Positions 25,150-31,596 of a stretch of DNA of 32,183 nucleotides are shown piece after piece; position 1 is the stretch's first letter; every line of letters starts with the position of its first letter. Source of the DNA: an archaeon. GTDB lineage: Archaea > Asgardarchaeota > Hermodarchaeia > Hermodarchaeales > Hermodarchaeaceae. The DNA is taken from positions 1 through 32,183 of the forward strand of contig JABXGU010000190.1 in the NCBI GenBank assembly GCA_016550415.1. Reading direction: 5' to 3'. Below the pieces are notes generated by a model. It saw nothing but the letters and a program-made list of their open reading frames with translations. It ran no database searches and was not told where the DNA came from. A program made the translations under genes and the position numbers.

Positions 25150-25452
25150 ATGCCCCATGTATATCTTAAGGAGACCAGACAAAAGGGAGAATGCATTGTG
25201 GCTATTTGTGACAAGGAAATCCTTGGTCAAAACTTCGAAGAAGGGGAGAAACAACTCCATGTTAGTGAACTCTTCTATAAAGGAGAACTTGTTTCTCTTG
25301 AAGAGGGGCTTCAGGCGATGGAAAGGGCAACAATTGCCAACATTGTAGGGCAACGAATTGTATCAGGAGCACTCAAGGCCCAGCTCATACATAAGAACGG
25401 CATCATCAAAATTAAGGATGTGCCACATGCTCAACTGGTCGTCACGAAATGA
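25150..25452 (+). CDS. DUF424 family protein
   Basis: A conserved archaeal DUF424 protein, 100 aa from ATG 25150; a GTG at 25138 would add four residues. Matching segments are VAICDKEILGQNFEEGEKQLHV, SELFYKGELVSLEEGLQAM, ERATIANIVGQRIV and the ending VPHAQLVV. The function is unknown; its usual company is translation genes, as here between aIF2beta and NMD3, with a six-base gap to the latter. A role in translation or ribosome export/assembly pathways is only inferred. Confidence 0.88.
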   Translation: MPHVYLKETRQKGECIVAICDKEILGQNFEEGEKQLHVSELFYKGELVSLEEGLQAMERATIANIVGQRIVSGALKAQLIHKNGIIKIKDVPHAQLVVTK

Positions 25453-25458
25453 GTTAAA

Positions 25459-26535
25459 ATGCCCAAACAATTGCCGTGCCCAAAATGTGGAAAAACGCCA
25501 GAGGAAACAGGAGCGTTTTTTGAAGGTTTTTGTCCAATCTGTTATTTTCAACAACATCCCCTTATTAGCCTAAAACACGCAGCCAAAGTGAAAGTTTGTC
25601 CCAGATGCGAAGCATATTGGAGTGGTGGACAGTGGGTGGCAAGGGGAGATAGTACAATCGGAGAACATTTGCATAATATGGCTTGTGACCTAATTGACCC
25701 CCTCCTCATACCAGCCCAGCCTGCAACCTTTGAAGTACGCATTCTTGACGATGTTGAGCAATCAATAGCCAAATCAAAAAAGATGCGTATCGAAATAACA
25801 GCCAAAGCAGAAAACTCAACATATACAGAAACAAAAAACATCATCATACCCATTTCAGCTGCGCTATGTGAAACATGCAAGCGAACTGCAGGCGGCTATT
25901 TTGAAGCAGTATTACAGGTGCGATCTTCAACGGGAAAATTAGCCCAAGAACAAGAAGCAACTATTGTTGACTTCTTGGATAATCATCTTACAAATTTAGA
26001 AGCACAACCCGGTACGATTAAACTGTCTCATCCGCGAGGGGGAATTGATATTAAATGCATTTCAAGTCGTTTAGGCCAAAGCCTAGCAAAACTGCTAGCT
26101 TCACGTTTTGGACTTCTTCTAGGCGTATCAGGTAAAATAGTAGGACGAGCCAGAGATGGAAGAACGCAGACACGCTTGAGTTTTATTTTGCGGTTTCCCC
26201 CCTTCAAGGTTGGAGACGTACTCGCACATGAGAACCACGTTTATCTAATAGAGGGAATCCACAATGGAAACTATATCCTAATCGACCTGGAATCTGGAAA
26301 TAAACGAACCTATAATCCAAAGGAATTGAGTGTATTTGAAGGAAAAAGTTTGAATGATGAGGTTCAAGAATACCAAGTGATTTCTAAAAGTTCAGAATTT
26401 TTCCAATTAATGAGCCTCCCTAACTATACTATCTATTATATTCCAATCCCATCATTTCCTCTTGAAGTGGGAACTACTATCCGTGCGATTCTTTGGAAAA
26501 ATCGACTCCACCTTATCCCGCACCTAGAGCAATAA
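25459..26535 (+). CDS. nmd3: NMD3-family ribosome biogenesis protein
   Basis: Archaeal homologue of NMD3, the eukaryotic 60S export adaptor; in archaea it probably acts in large-subunit assembly. The N-terminal zinc-binding part has repeated CxxC pairs (CPKCGKTPEE, CPICY, CPRCEAYW, CETCK). The segment CKRTAGGYFEAVLQVR is a family hallmark. The C-terminal half is beta-rich with an OB-like region (PPFKVGDVLAHENHVYLIEGI). 358 aa. Start ATG 25459. It lacks the eukaryotic C-terminal export tail, as expected. Confidence 0.92.
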   Translation: MPKQLPCPKCGKTPEETGAFFEGFCPICYFQQHPLISLKHAAKVKVCPRCEAYWSGGQWVARGDSTIGEHLHNMACDLIDPLLIPAQPATFEVRILDDVEQSIAKSKKMRIEITAKAENSTYTETKNIIIPISAALCETCKRTAGGYFEAVLQVRSSTGKLAQEQEATIVDFLDNHLTNLEAQPGTIKLSHPRGGIDIKCISSRLGQSLAKLLASRFGLLLGVSGKIVGRARDGRTQTRLSFILRFPPFKVGDVLAHENHVYLIEGIHNGNYILIDLESGNKRTYNPKELSVFEGKSLNDEVQEYQVISKSSEFFQLMSLPNYTIYYIPIPSFPLEVGTTIRAILWKNRLHLIPHLEQ

Positions 26536-26573
26536 TCATTCCATCGAATCTTATCTAGGGAATCAGTAGGCAA

Positions 26574-26586
26574 CCTTAAAATATAC
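26574..26586 (+). promoter_or_regulatory. Probable TATA box for the aIF1A-Nep1-Rio1-Pno1 block
   Basis: CCTTAAAATATAC, 38-50 bases before ATG 26624, predicts transcription from about 26607 with a ~17-base leader. It is a strong archaeal-type TATA and separates this block from nmd3. Confidence 0.6.
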
Positions 26587-26623
26587 GTCTGTAATGTAGG
26601 CTCACAAACACGGAAGTATTACC

Positions 26624-26974
26624 ATGTCTAAACCACGACGCGGAGGAAGAAACAGTCGCCATAAACAAAGGGGTCAGTCCACAGCAGATGGTGATGTCAT
26701 ACGCGTCCGTATACCTAGGAAAGGTGAAGTCCTGGGAATAGCTGTACAGCTTTTGGGATATGATCGTGTCCGCGTCAAATGCGCAGATGGTAAAGCGCGA
26801 CTCTGTCGAATCCGAGGAACGATGAAGAAGCGTGTCTGGATTCGGGAAGGAGACGTTGTTCTCATAGCTCCTTGGGAGTTCCAAACCGACCAGAAAGGAG
26901 ACATAATTTGGCGATATACCTCTGGTGAGGCTGAGTGGCTTGAAAGCCGCAACTACCTTAAAATTGAAGAGTAG
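26624..26974 (+). CDS. eif1a: Translation initiation factor aIF1A
   Basis: An S1/OB-fold initiation factor that binds the A site of the small subunit. Length is 116 aa. The basic N-terminus [17 protein letters not shown] precedes the OB core ([38 protein letters not shown]), [20 protein letters not shown], and the ending [14 protein letters not shown]. It starts the block with Nep1, Rio1 and Pno1, linking initiation and small-subunit maturation. Confidence 0.97.
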   Translation: MSKPRRGGRNSRHKQRGQSTADGDVIRVRIPRKGEVLGIAVQLLGYDRVRVKCADGKARLCRIRGTMKKRVWIREGDVVLIAPWEFQTDQKGDIIWRYTSGEAEWLESRNYLKIEE

Positions 26975-27018
26975 AGTCCGCTAGCTTTCTCTGATTTTGT
27001 GAGTGGAGTATCAATCTA

Positions 27019-27723
27019 ATGTTGATTTTGGGTCTCGTTGAAGCTTCCCTTGAACTAGTCCCAGAAACAATAGCTGACAATTCCATGGTGATCTCAGCTG
27101 CCAAGGCGCGAGGGAAGATTCCCAGTCATACTTTATTGGATGAGTCAATCTACCATACAATACTGGAGAATCTACCGCAAAGGGAGAAGCGGGGACGTCC
27201 TGACATAGTGCATAGAGCTTTGCTAACAGCACTCGATAGTGTGTTTGCACGAGAGGCAGAACTGAAACTTTTCGTGCATACTATAACAGGCAAGATTTTC
27301 GAGGTTAATCAGCAAACGAGATTGCCGCGGCGCTACAACAGATTTTTGGGCCTAATGGAGCAACTTCTATTGAAGAAACTTCTTCCGGCTAAAGAGTATC
27401 CATTACTCCATTTATATGATGAATCCCTTGCAGAATATGTGCAGTTGTTGAAACCAACAAGAACATTTCTGCTTTCAGAAGATGGCCAACCAATAACTCC
27501 ACCTGAACTAGCACAATTACTAATTGATGAATCCAAACCAATGGTTCTTGTTGGCGGATTTGCACACGGTGCATTCGCACCAGAAATCGAGCAGCTTGCA
27601 GACCAAAAAGTGTGCCTTGATCCTGAATCCTTGCCAACCTCCACAGTCATCGGAATGCTCCTCCACACGCTAGAAAATACATTAAACTTGTCAAAACAAA
27701 GATTCTCAAAGGCAAAGAGCTAG
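27019..27723 (+). CDS. nep1: 16S/18S rRNA pseudouridine N1-methyltransferase Nep1 (Emg1)
   Basis: A SPOUT methyltransferase that modifies a pseudouridine in small-subunit rRNA and assists assembly. LVEASLELVPETIADN, the KIPSHTLLDESIYHT region, KRGRPDIVHRALLTALDS and LPRRYNRFLGLMEQLL are characteristic. The SAM-binding C-terminal part has VGGFAHGAFAPE. 234 aa from ATG 27019, 44 bases after aIF1A. Together with Rio1 and Pno1 downstream it forms a small-subunit maturation group. Confidence 0.95.
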   Translation: MLILGLVEASLELVPETIADNSMVISAAKARGKIPSHTLLDESIYHTILENLPQREKRGRPDIVHRALLTALDSVFAREAELKLFVHTITGKIFEVNQQTRLPRRYNRFLGLMEQLLLKKLLPAKEYPLLHLYDESLAEYVQLLKPTRTFLLSEDGQPITPPELAQLLIDESKPMVLVGGFAHGAFAPEIEQLADQKVCLDPESLPTSTVIGMLLHTLENTLNLSKQRFSKAKS

Positions 27724-27828
27724 CCGCAACAAAAAATATGGCAAACTTTATCAATTGCTCAACGTGGCAACAATCCAGGACAGCTAAAACATACCCAAGC
27801 AAATAGCCAAAATGGAGACAAAGCCAAC

Positions 27829-28599
27829 GTGCCCAGTAAAATTGACCAATTTGATCAGAAATTAGACAAGGCAAGAATGCGCATTAAGCGTTCTGAAGAT
27901 AGACAAGTAATTGAATCTGTCTTCGATACAAAAACACTCCTAACGCTTTATGACATGTTCAACAAGCGAGTAATAGAAGAGATTAACGGTTGCATCTCAA
28001 CAGGAAAGGAAGCAAACATCTACTGGGCAGTCCAACCTGACGGAACCGACATTGTCCTTAAGATATATCGAATCACCACCTTCAACTTCAAAGGCATCAC
28101 ACAATACATAGAAGGGGATCCACGCTTTACAAGAATTCCCAAATCACGGAGTGGACTCATTTCAGCTTGGGCAAGCAAGGAGTTCAAAAACTTGCAGCGT
28201 GCTGAAAGCGTTGGAGTTCGTGTGCCCAAACCAATCATGGTTAAGCACAATATTCTCGCGATGGAATTCATTGGCGAAGATGGGCTTCCTGCTCCAACCA
28301 TGCAACAGATGCCACCAGAGAATCCTGAATCAGTCCGCCAAGAAATCCTTCAAGCAATTTCCAAATTATACCATAAAGCCAATCTCGTCCATTCAGATCT
28401 TAGTGAGTATAATGTGATGCTGTGGAATGGACCAGTTCTCATTGATGTCTCCCAAGCTGTAGTTCTGGACCACCCACATAGCAGTAAATTCTTTGAACGT
28501 GATATCCGTAACATCCTTGCATACTTTAGACGTTTTGATATTCCACAGTTAGATGTAGAGGAGACGATTAGAAAAATTCGTCAAGGTGAACTAGAATAG
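27829..28599 (+). CDS. rio1: RIO1-type serine/threonine protein kinase
   Basis: An atypical kinase/ATPase needed for late small-subunit maturation. Motifs are the nucleotide loop ISTGKEANIYWAVQ, the lysine in IVLKIYRITTFNFK, the catalytic loop LVHSDLSEYNVMLW, and the metal-binding LIDVSQAVVLDHPHS. 256 aa. Start GTG 27829. The C-terminal helix ends QGELE and its stop TAG overlaps the presumed start of the next gene (ATAG at 28596-28599). The 105-bp gap upstream shows no other gene. Confidence 0.96.
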   Translation: MPSKIDQFDQKLDKARMRIKRSEDRQVIESVFDTKTLLTLYDMFNKRVIEEINGCISTGKEANIYWAVQPDGTDIVLKIYRITTFNFKGITQYIEGDPRFTRIPKSRSGLISAWASKEFKNLQRAESVGVRVPKPIMVKHNILAMEFIGEDGLPAPTMQQMPPENPESVRQEILQAISKLYHKANLVHSDLSEYNVMLWNGPVLIDVSQAVVLDHPHSSKFFERDIRNILAYFRRFDIPQLDVEETIRKIRQGELE

Positions 28600-29177
28600 A
28601 AACTTCAGCTCGATTACGGATTCCGAAGAACCGCATAGCTGTGCTCATTGGACCTAATGGCAAAGTGAAGCACAATCTTGAGAAGGCTACCCGAACCACA
28701 ATATCTGTTGATAGCGATGATGGACTCGTTATTGTGGAAGCAACTGAGGAAACTGAAGACCCACTCTCTGTATGGAAAGCAAGAGATATTGTGCAGGCAA
28801 TTGGACGCGGTTTCAGTCCTCAACATGCCATGTCCCTATTAGATGATGATGTTTACCTCCGAGTAGTCAACCTAGAGGATTATGCAGGCACCCCAAACAA
28901 GATTCGTCGACTCAAGGGACGGGTTATTGGTCAAGGAGGAAAAACACGGAAGAATATCGAAGAGTTCACAGAAACCAACATCACCATCATGGGTAACACA
29001 ATAAGCATCATAGGAGAAATTGAGAACCAAGAAATCGCCCTAGCGGCAATCATCCGATTATTACAAGGTGCAGAACATTCAACAGTCTACAGATTCCTCA
29101 ATAGCCAACGCCAAAAACTGAAACGCAAACGCACCACTGAAATATGGCGCCCCATCGGTCCCGAAGACACATACTAA
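28596..29177 (+). CDS. pno1: KH-domain ribosome assembly protein Pno1/Dim2-like
   Basis: An RNA-binding protein with two KH domains, homologous to eukaryotic Pno1/Dim2, which works with Nob1 and Rio1 at the 3' end of small-subunit rRNA. KH1 has RIPKNRIAVLIGPNGKVK and KH2 has LKGRVIGQGGKTRKNIEEFT. The first strand of KH1 lies upstream of the only standard start (GTG 28641), and no ATG/GTG/TTG exists before it in frame. ATA 28596, with AAGGTGA (28583-28589) six bases upstream and overlapping the rio1 stop, gives 193 aa and a complete KH1. If GTG is used, KH1 loses its first strand. Confidence 0.85.
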   Translation: METSARLRIPKNRIAVLIGPNGKVKHNLEKATRTTISVDSDDGLVIVEATEETEDPLSVWKARDIVQAIGRGFSPQHAMSLLDDDVYLRVVNLEDYAGTPNKIRRLKGRVIGQGGKTRKNIEEFTETNITIMGNTISIIGEIENQEIALAAIIRLLQGAEHSTVYRFLNSQRQKLKRKRTTEIWRPIGPEDTY

Positions 29178-29254
29178 ACATTAGATGAATAAAACAGAAT
29201 CCATGAGTTAGCATTTATTCTTGAAGTATGGGACCCACCTCAACATCATGGAAA

Positions 29255-29268
29255 GAGTTTAAAATATG
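29255..29268 (+). promoter_or_regulatory. Probable TATA box for tRNA-Asn
   Basis: GAGTTTAAAATATG, about 30-40 bases before the tRNA 5' end, the expected distance for a tRNA transcript with a short leader. Confidence 0.6.
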
Positions 29269-29295
29269 CATAGTGAAGAAGCAGAGTCGTCATGC

Positions 29296-29402
29296 GCCGA
29301 GATGGCTCAGTCCGGTTAGAGCGGGAGACCGTTATTCCTGGTGGATACGGCTCAATGCTGTTAACCTCTAGGTCCGCGGTTCGAATCCGCGTCTCGGCGC
29401 CA
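29296..29402 (+). tRNA. tRNA-Asn(GTT), intron-containing
   Basis: Acceptor GCCGAGA pairs with TCTCGGC (29392-29398), discriminator G, encoded CCA (29400-29402). D-arm GCTC...GAGC, variable AGGTC, T-arm CGCGG-TTCGAAT-CCGCG. Removing 29328-29356 gives anticodon stem GGAGG/CCTCT and loop CTGTTAA with anticodon GTT (29360-29362) and a 78-nt tRNA. A canonical 37/38 intron (29335-29363) also gives GTT, but with C at position 33 and a mismatched stem. Both readings agree on Asn, and discriminator G fits. Confidence 0.9.
29328..29356 (+). other. tRNA-Asn intron, probably at position 30/31
   Basis: A 29-nt insertion inside the 5' side of the anticodon stem. It folds on itself (CCG...CGG enclosing ATTCC/GGAT). 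This placement restores U33 and a five-pair stem; the alternative canonical placement is seven bases to the right. The ends are inferred. Confidence 0.6.
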
Positions 29403-29507
29403 CTCCTTTTTACAAAGCTCATCATTCATTGACTAAGCGGGAAATTACTTGCTCTAGTTATCCCAGGCAATTCCTTAACACAATTTCAGATATAGCTTCT
29501 AGTTGAG

Positions 29508-29954
29508 CTAGCCATACATGTCGTGGCGTTCTGGGAATCGTTTTCGACTGATTCTCCTCACTGTTTCCTCAAGTTCTTTGTCAAGCTGTTCTTGTTTATC
29601 TGAGAGCACCCAACGAAGCTTGGAAGTGGATTCATCCGAGTAACGCTGGATTCCTTTGGCTGCGATGACACCCTTTTGCTGGGGTGCTATGATTTGGAAA
29701 AGAAGTGGATTGCCCTCCTGCATAATTCGGTTATAGATTCCTTCATCAACTCGGCGATGAGTAACACCTACGCCAATGGCTTCAAGGGGATTGACTGGTT
29801 CTGTTTTCATTTGCCATAAGCGATCCCGATGCAGTATAAAGGTGTCAAAGAACCCGTGGTCTGCCCGACCGGAAAGAACCCGCCAGCCCTCAGGTTCCCT
29901 ATCATACCTCTTCTTCATTTCCATTAGAAGATCGCCAATAGCTTTCACGGGCAT
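29508..29954 (-). CDS. Hypothetical protein
   Basis: A 148-aa basic protein I do not recognise. It begins MPVKAIGDLLMEMKKRYD and has a mixed alpha/beta middle (GFFDTFILHRDRLWQM, NPLEAIGVGVTHRRVDEG, PLLFQIIAPQQKGVIAAKGI). It ends in a charged helix KQEQLDKELEETVRRISRKRF. No signal peptide or membrane segment is visible. ATG 29954 is preferred because a TTTAATTATC element at 29978-29991 would start transcription near 29960; TTG 29972 would add six residues. It lies between tRNA-Asn and the minus-strand tRNA cluster, and codon usage looks like its neighbours. Confidence 0.6.
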   Translation of the reverse strand: MPVKAIGDLLMEMKKRYDREPEGWRVLSGRADHGFFDTFILHRDRLWQMKTEPVNPLEAIGVGVTHRRVDEGIYNRIMQEGNPLLFQIIAPQQKGVIAAKGIQRYSDESTSKLRWVLSDKQEQLDKELEETVRRISRKRFPERHDMYG

Positions 29955-30041
29955 AGAATAGACCACAGCCAATCATGTATTTTCATGATAATTAAAGAAG
30001 GCTCCGGTTAAGACCAAATAGTGATGGTGCGGGGGCTGGGA

Positions 30042-30073
30042 ATTTCTGTCAAGACACAGCCTGTGCCATGACC
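30042..30073 (-). other. tRNA-Leu intron 2 (T-loop)
   Basis: About 32 nt, inserted after TTCGAA of the T-loop. It forms GTCA/TGAC plus CACA/TGTG stems, with TTC/GAA available as central helix and ATT as 3' bulge. Removal gives the consensus T-loop TTCGAAT closed by CTGGG/CCCAG. Confidence 0.75.
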
Positions 30074-30120
30074 TTCGAACCCAGGAACGCCTACGCGACA
30101 GGAGCCTAAATCCTGCACCT

Positions 30121-30147
30121 CTAGTTTCCACCCATCAATGGGGGGAA
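30121..30147 (-). other. tRNA-Leu intron 1 (D-loop)
   Basis: About 27 nt. It fits a bulge-helix-bulge: inner helix TTCC/GGAA continuing to CCCA/TGGG with loop TTGA, 3-nt bulge CAA, 4-bp helix TGGT/ACTA, and 3-nt bulge GAG. The exact cut sites can shift by one or two bases. Confidence 0.75.
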
Positions 30148-30199
30148 TTGACCAGGCTTGGCTACCCCCGCAAAGGGTAATATGGTGCCCCAGCCGGGA

Positions 30200-30228
30200 C
30201 TCTCAGTCGGCACACGCCGAGCCAGACA
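30200..30228 (-). other. tRNA-Glu intron 3 (T-loop)
   Basis: 29 nt after TTCGAA of the T-loop, with hairpin TCGGC-GTGT-GCCGA. Removal gives TTCGAAT closed by CCGGG/CCCGG. It occupies the same site as the second tRNA-Leu intron. Confidence 0.75.
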
Positions 30229-30241
30229 TTCGAACCCGGGT

Positions 30242-30274
30242 ATCCGCGAATCGCATCCCTATGGGAGCGAAATC
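30242..30274 (-). other. tRNA-Glu insertion 2 (variable loop)
   Basis: About 33 nt between the anticodon and T stems. It contains a strong hairpin, TCGC-TCCC-ATA-GGGA-T-GCGA. Ends are approximate; I found no tidy bulge-helix-bulge here, so this is the least certain of the three insertions. An alternative splits it into two short introns flanking a second CCCAT. Confidence 0.6.
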
Positions 30275-30307
30275 TCTACGGGGCGAAGGCCCATAATGAT
30301 TGACCGG

Positions 30308-30340
30308 ATTTTGCAGCGCGACCAAATAGATCAGTTCGCT
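30308..30340 (-). other. tRNA-Glu intron 1 (D-loop)
   Basis: 33 nt between GTGTAGT and CCGGTCAATCAT. It forms an AGCG/CGCT and GATC/GGTC hairpin. AGT can act as 5' bulge with TGT/GCA as central helix. Removal restores a consensus Glu D-arm. Confidence 0.75.
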
Positions 30341-30403
30341 ACTACACTACTGGGGCTAGGTTGAGCTTACTTTCTGTTTATTCAAAAAGCTTTCCACCTT
30401 TCT

Positions 30404-30409
30404 CTTAAA
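30404..30409 (-). promoter_or_regulatory. Possible TATA box for tRNA-Glu/tRNA-Leu
   Basis: TTTAAG on the minus strand, about 48 bases before the tRNA-Glu 5' end, inside a T-rich stretch that also follows tRNA-Ala. Confidence 0.3.
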
Positions 30410-30426
30410 GAAAAAAATTGAATATG

Positions 30427-30438
30427 AAAGAAAAAAGG
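30427..30438 (-). terminator. Possible oligo-T terminator after tRNA-Ala
   Basis: CCTTTTTTCTTTC directly downstream of tRNA-Ala on the minus strand, the T-rich type used by archaeal polymerase. A second T-tract follows at 30411-30417. Confidence 0.45.
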
Positions 30439-30440
30439 AT

Positions 30441-30515
<75 letters not shown>

Positions 30516-30564
30516 ATGAAAAGCAATAGTGCTGTGTTTGGTTGTTGTTCAGCGGATTCGGGGA

Positions 30565-30575
30565 GTTAAAAAAGT
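30565..30575 (-). promoter_or_regulatory. Possible TATA box for tRNA-Ala
   Basis: Minus-strand ACTTTTTTAAC about 50 bases upstream of the tRNA-Ala 5' end. Confidence 0.35.
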
Positions 30576-30614
30576 TTTGCGGAAGGAAAGCCTAAAGAAG
30601 GAATGGGTTCTGCC

Positions 30615-30628
30615 GAAGAAAACTTAAG
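30615..30628 (+). promoter_or_regulatory. Probable BRE/TATA promoter for the 30672 methyltransferase
   Basis: GAAGAAAACTTAAG, 43 bases before ATG 30672, predicts a ~21-base leader. It matches the elements at 14144 and 22190. Confidence 0.5.
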
Positions 30629-30671
30629 TGACAAAGACATATGCATTGATGGAAGTGAAGGGTGAGTAGAC

Positions 30672-31526
30672 ATGGTATTGCCGGGACTTGATTCACCACG
30701 AATCCGTAGTGCAGTTCACCGAATTCTGAATCCTCGCGGGGCACTGGCACACTATCTTTGGGAAAGCATCCCCCTTTACGGTCACTATTTTGATGAACTT
30801 GAATTCAGACCAGATATGCGAATTCTTGATGTAGGATGTGGTGTAGGACGCACCACATTGGAACTAGCTAATCGGGCTCCAAAGGGCGAAATCGTGGGCA
30901 TTGATATTAACCCAGCACTAACTGCCTGTGCAAACCAGCTGGCGCAGCTTTTCGAAATTGGCGAGCGCATTCGCTTCTTTGCAGGTGACATAGTGGAAAA
31001 GGGAACCATCCCCAAGGGTGAAACCTTTGACCTAATCTACATACGTCATGTCCTCACCGACCTTAAACAAGAGGGGCTCCGAGAACTCGCCCGTCAACTC
31101 ACCCCAGATGGGCTACTCGTTGCTGTTGAACCAGACTACTCAATGACACGTGCATATGGGCTCCCCCACTTGGACACACAATTTCGCCGCGAAAGTCAAG
31201 TCGCCCAAGAATCAGGATTGAATGGAGGCAACCTCCGCTACCTCCTCCAAGAAGCCCACCTCAAAGTTACACTCTTTGAGCCACGAATCCACATTTTCAC
31301 CGAAAAAGACATTAGATGGGTAAACTTCGCCAAAAAACGCCTAGTAACAGTCTATGAAGAAGAGATACCAAAGGTCGAAGCCCTACGCTTCCGACGCGGC
31401 AACCAATGGGTCGACGAACGCATCATCCGCCTACGCAACCAAATCACAGAATTTGAACGCCTAACCCGCAGAAACACCTTCACCCACATCTTCATCCAAT
31501 TCCTCGCCCAAGCAACCAAGAAATAA
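30672..31526 (+). CDS. Class I SAM-dependent methyltransferase
   Basis: A 284-aa methyltransferase with SAM motif MRILDVGCGVGRTTLELANRA (about 53-73), acidic GIDIN at the end of strand 2, GDIVEKG, and FDLIYIRHVLTDLKQEGLRELARQL. This is the UbiE-like small-molecule pattern, but the substrate is unknown. The C-terminal third (KDIRWVNFAKKRLVTVYEEEIPKVE) is helical and not family-specific. ATG 30672 follows AGGGTGAG. The 3' half is unusually C-rich on this strand compared with other genes. It stands between tRNA-Ala (divergent) and the rRNA promoter; no operon partner. Confidence 0.85.
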   Translation: MVLPGLDSPRIRSAVHRILNPRGALAHYLWESIPLYGHYFDELEFRPDMRILDVGCGVGRTTLELANRAPKGEIVGIDINPALTACANQLAQLFEIGERIRFFAGDIVEKGTIPKGETFDLIYIRHVLTDLKQEGLRELARQLTPDGLLVAVEPDYSMTRAYGLPHLDTQFRRESQVAQESGLNGGNLRYLLQEAHLKVTLFEPRIHIFTEKDIRWVNFAKKRLVTVYEEEIPKVEALRFRRGNQWVDERIIRLRNQITEFERLTRRNTFTHIFIQFLAQATKK

Positions 31527-31564
31527 CACAGAAACCCCACAAGAGACTAGGTTTGCCCGACACA

Positions 31565-31573
31565 TTTTTAAAT
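31565..31573 (+). promoter_or_regulatory. Probable rRNA operon promoter TATA box
   Basis: TTTTTAAAT in ACATTTTTAAATCACGG, the best TATA in the region before 16S rRNA. It predicts transcription from about 31597 and a leader of about 320 bases. Confidence 0.6.
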
Positions 31574-31596
31574 CACGGAAATCCCTAACCACAGCT

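Larger units (their letters stand above)
30025..30171 (-). tRNA. tRNA-Leu(TAG) interrupted in the D-loop and T-loop
   Basis: Read on the minus strand. Acceptor GCGGGGG (30171-30165) pairs with CCCCCGC, discriminator A, encoded CCA (30027-30025). D-arm GCC...GGT, anticodon stem CAGGA/TCCTG with loop TTTAGGC (anticodon 30108-30106), class II variable arm CGC-GTAG-GCG, and T-stem CTGGG/CCCAG. The gene is 147 nt. Two insertions (30147-30121 and 30073-30042) leave an 88-nt tRNA, the normal size for class II with CCA. There is no anticodon intron. tRNA-Glu ends 11 bases upstream on the same strand, so they are probably co-transcribed. Confidence 0.9.
30183..30356 (-). tRNA. tRNA-Glu(TTC) with three insertions
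   Basis: Read on the minus strand. Acceptor GCCCCAG (30356-30350) pairs with CTGGGGC, discriminator A, encoded CCA (30185-30183). The D-arm, once joined, reads GTGTAGTCCGGTCAATCAT, the archaeal Glu pattern. Anticodon stem ATGGG/CCCGT, loop CCTTCGC with anticodon TTC (30287-30285), and T-stem CCGGG/CCCGG. The gene is 174 nt. Insertions in the D-loop (33 nt), variable loop (about 33) and T-loop (29) leave 79 nt, as expected for Glu with CCA. Position 33 is C instead of the near-universal U, so a divergent or inactive copy cannot be excluded. Confidence 0.82.

Noticed and set aside
30158..30364. Open frame of 68 codons on the plus strand
   Set aside because: It lies antisense across the tRNA-Glu and the 5' end of tRNA-Leu; the tRNA structures explain the sequence.
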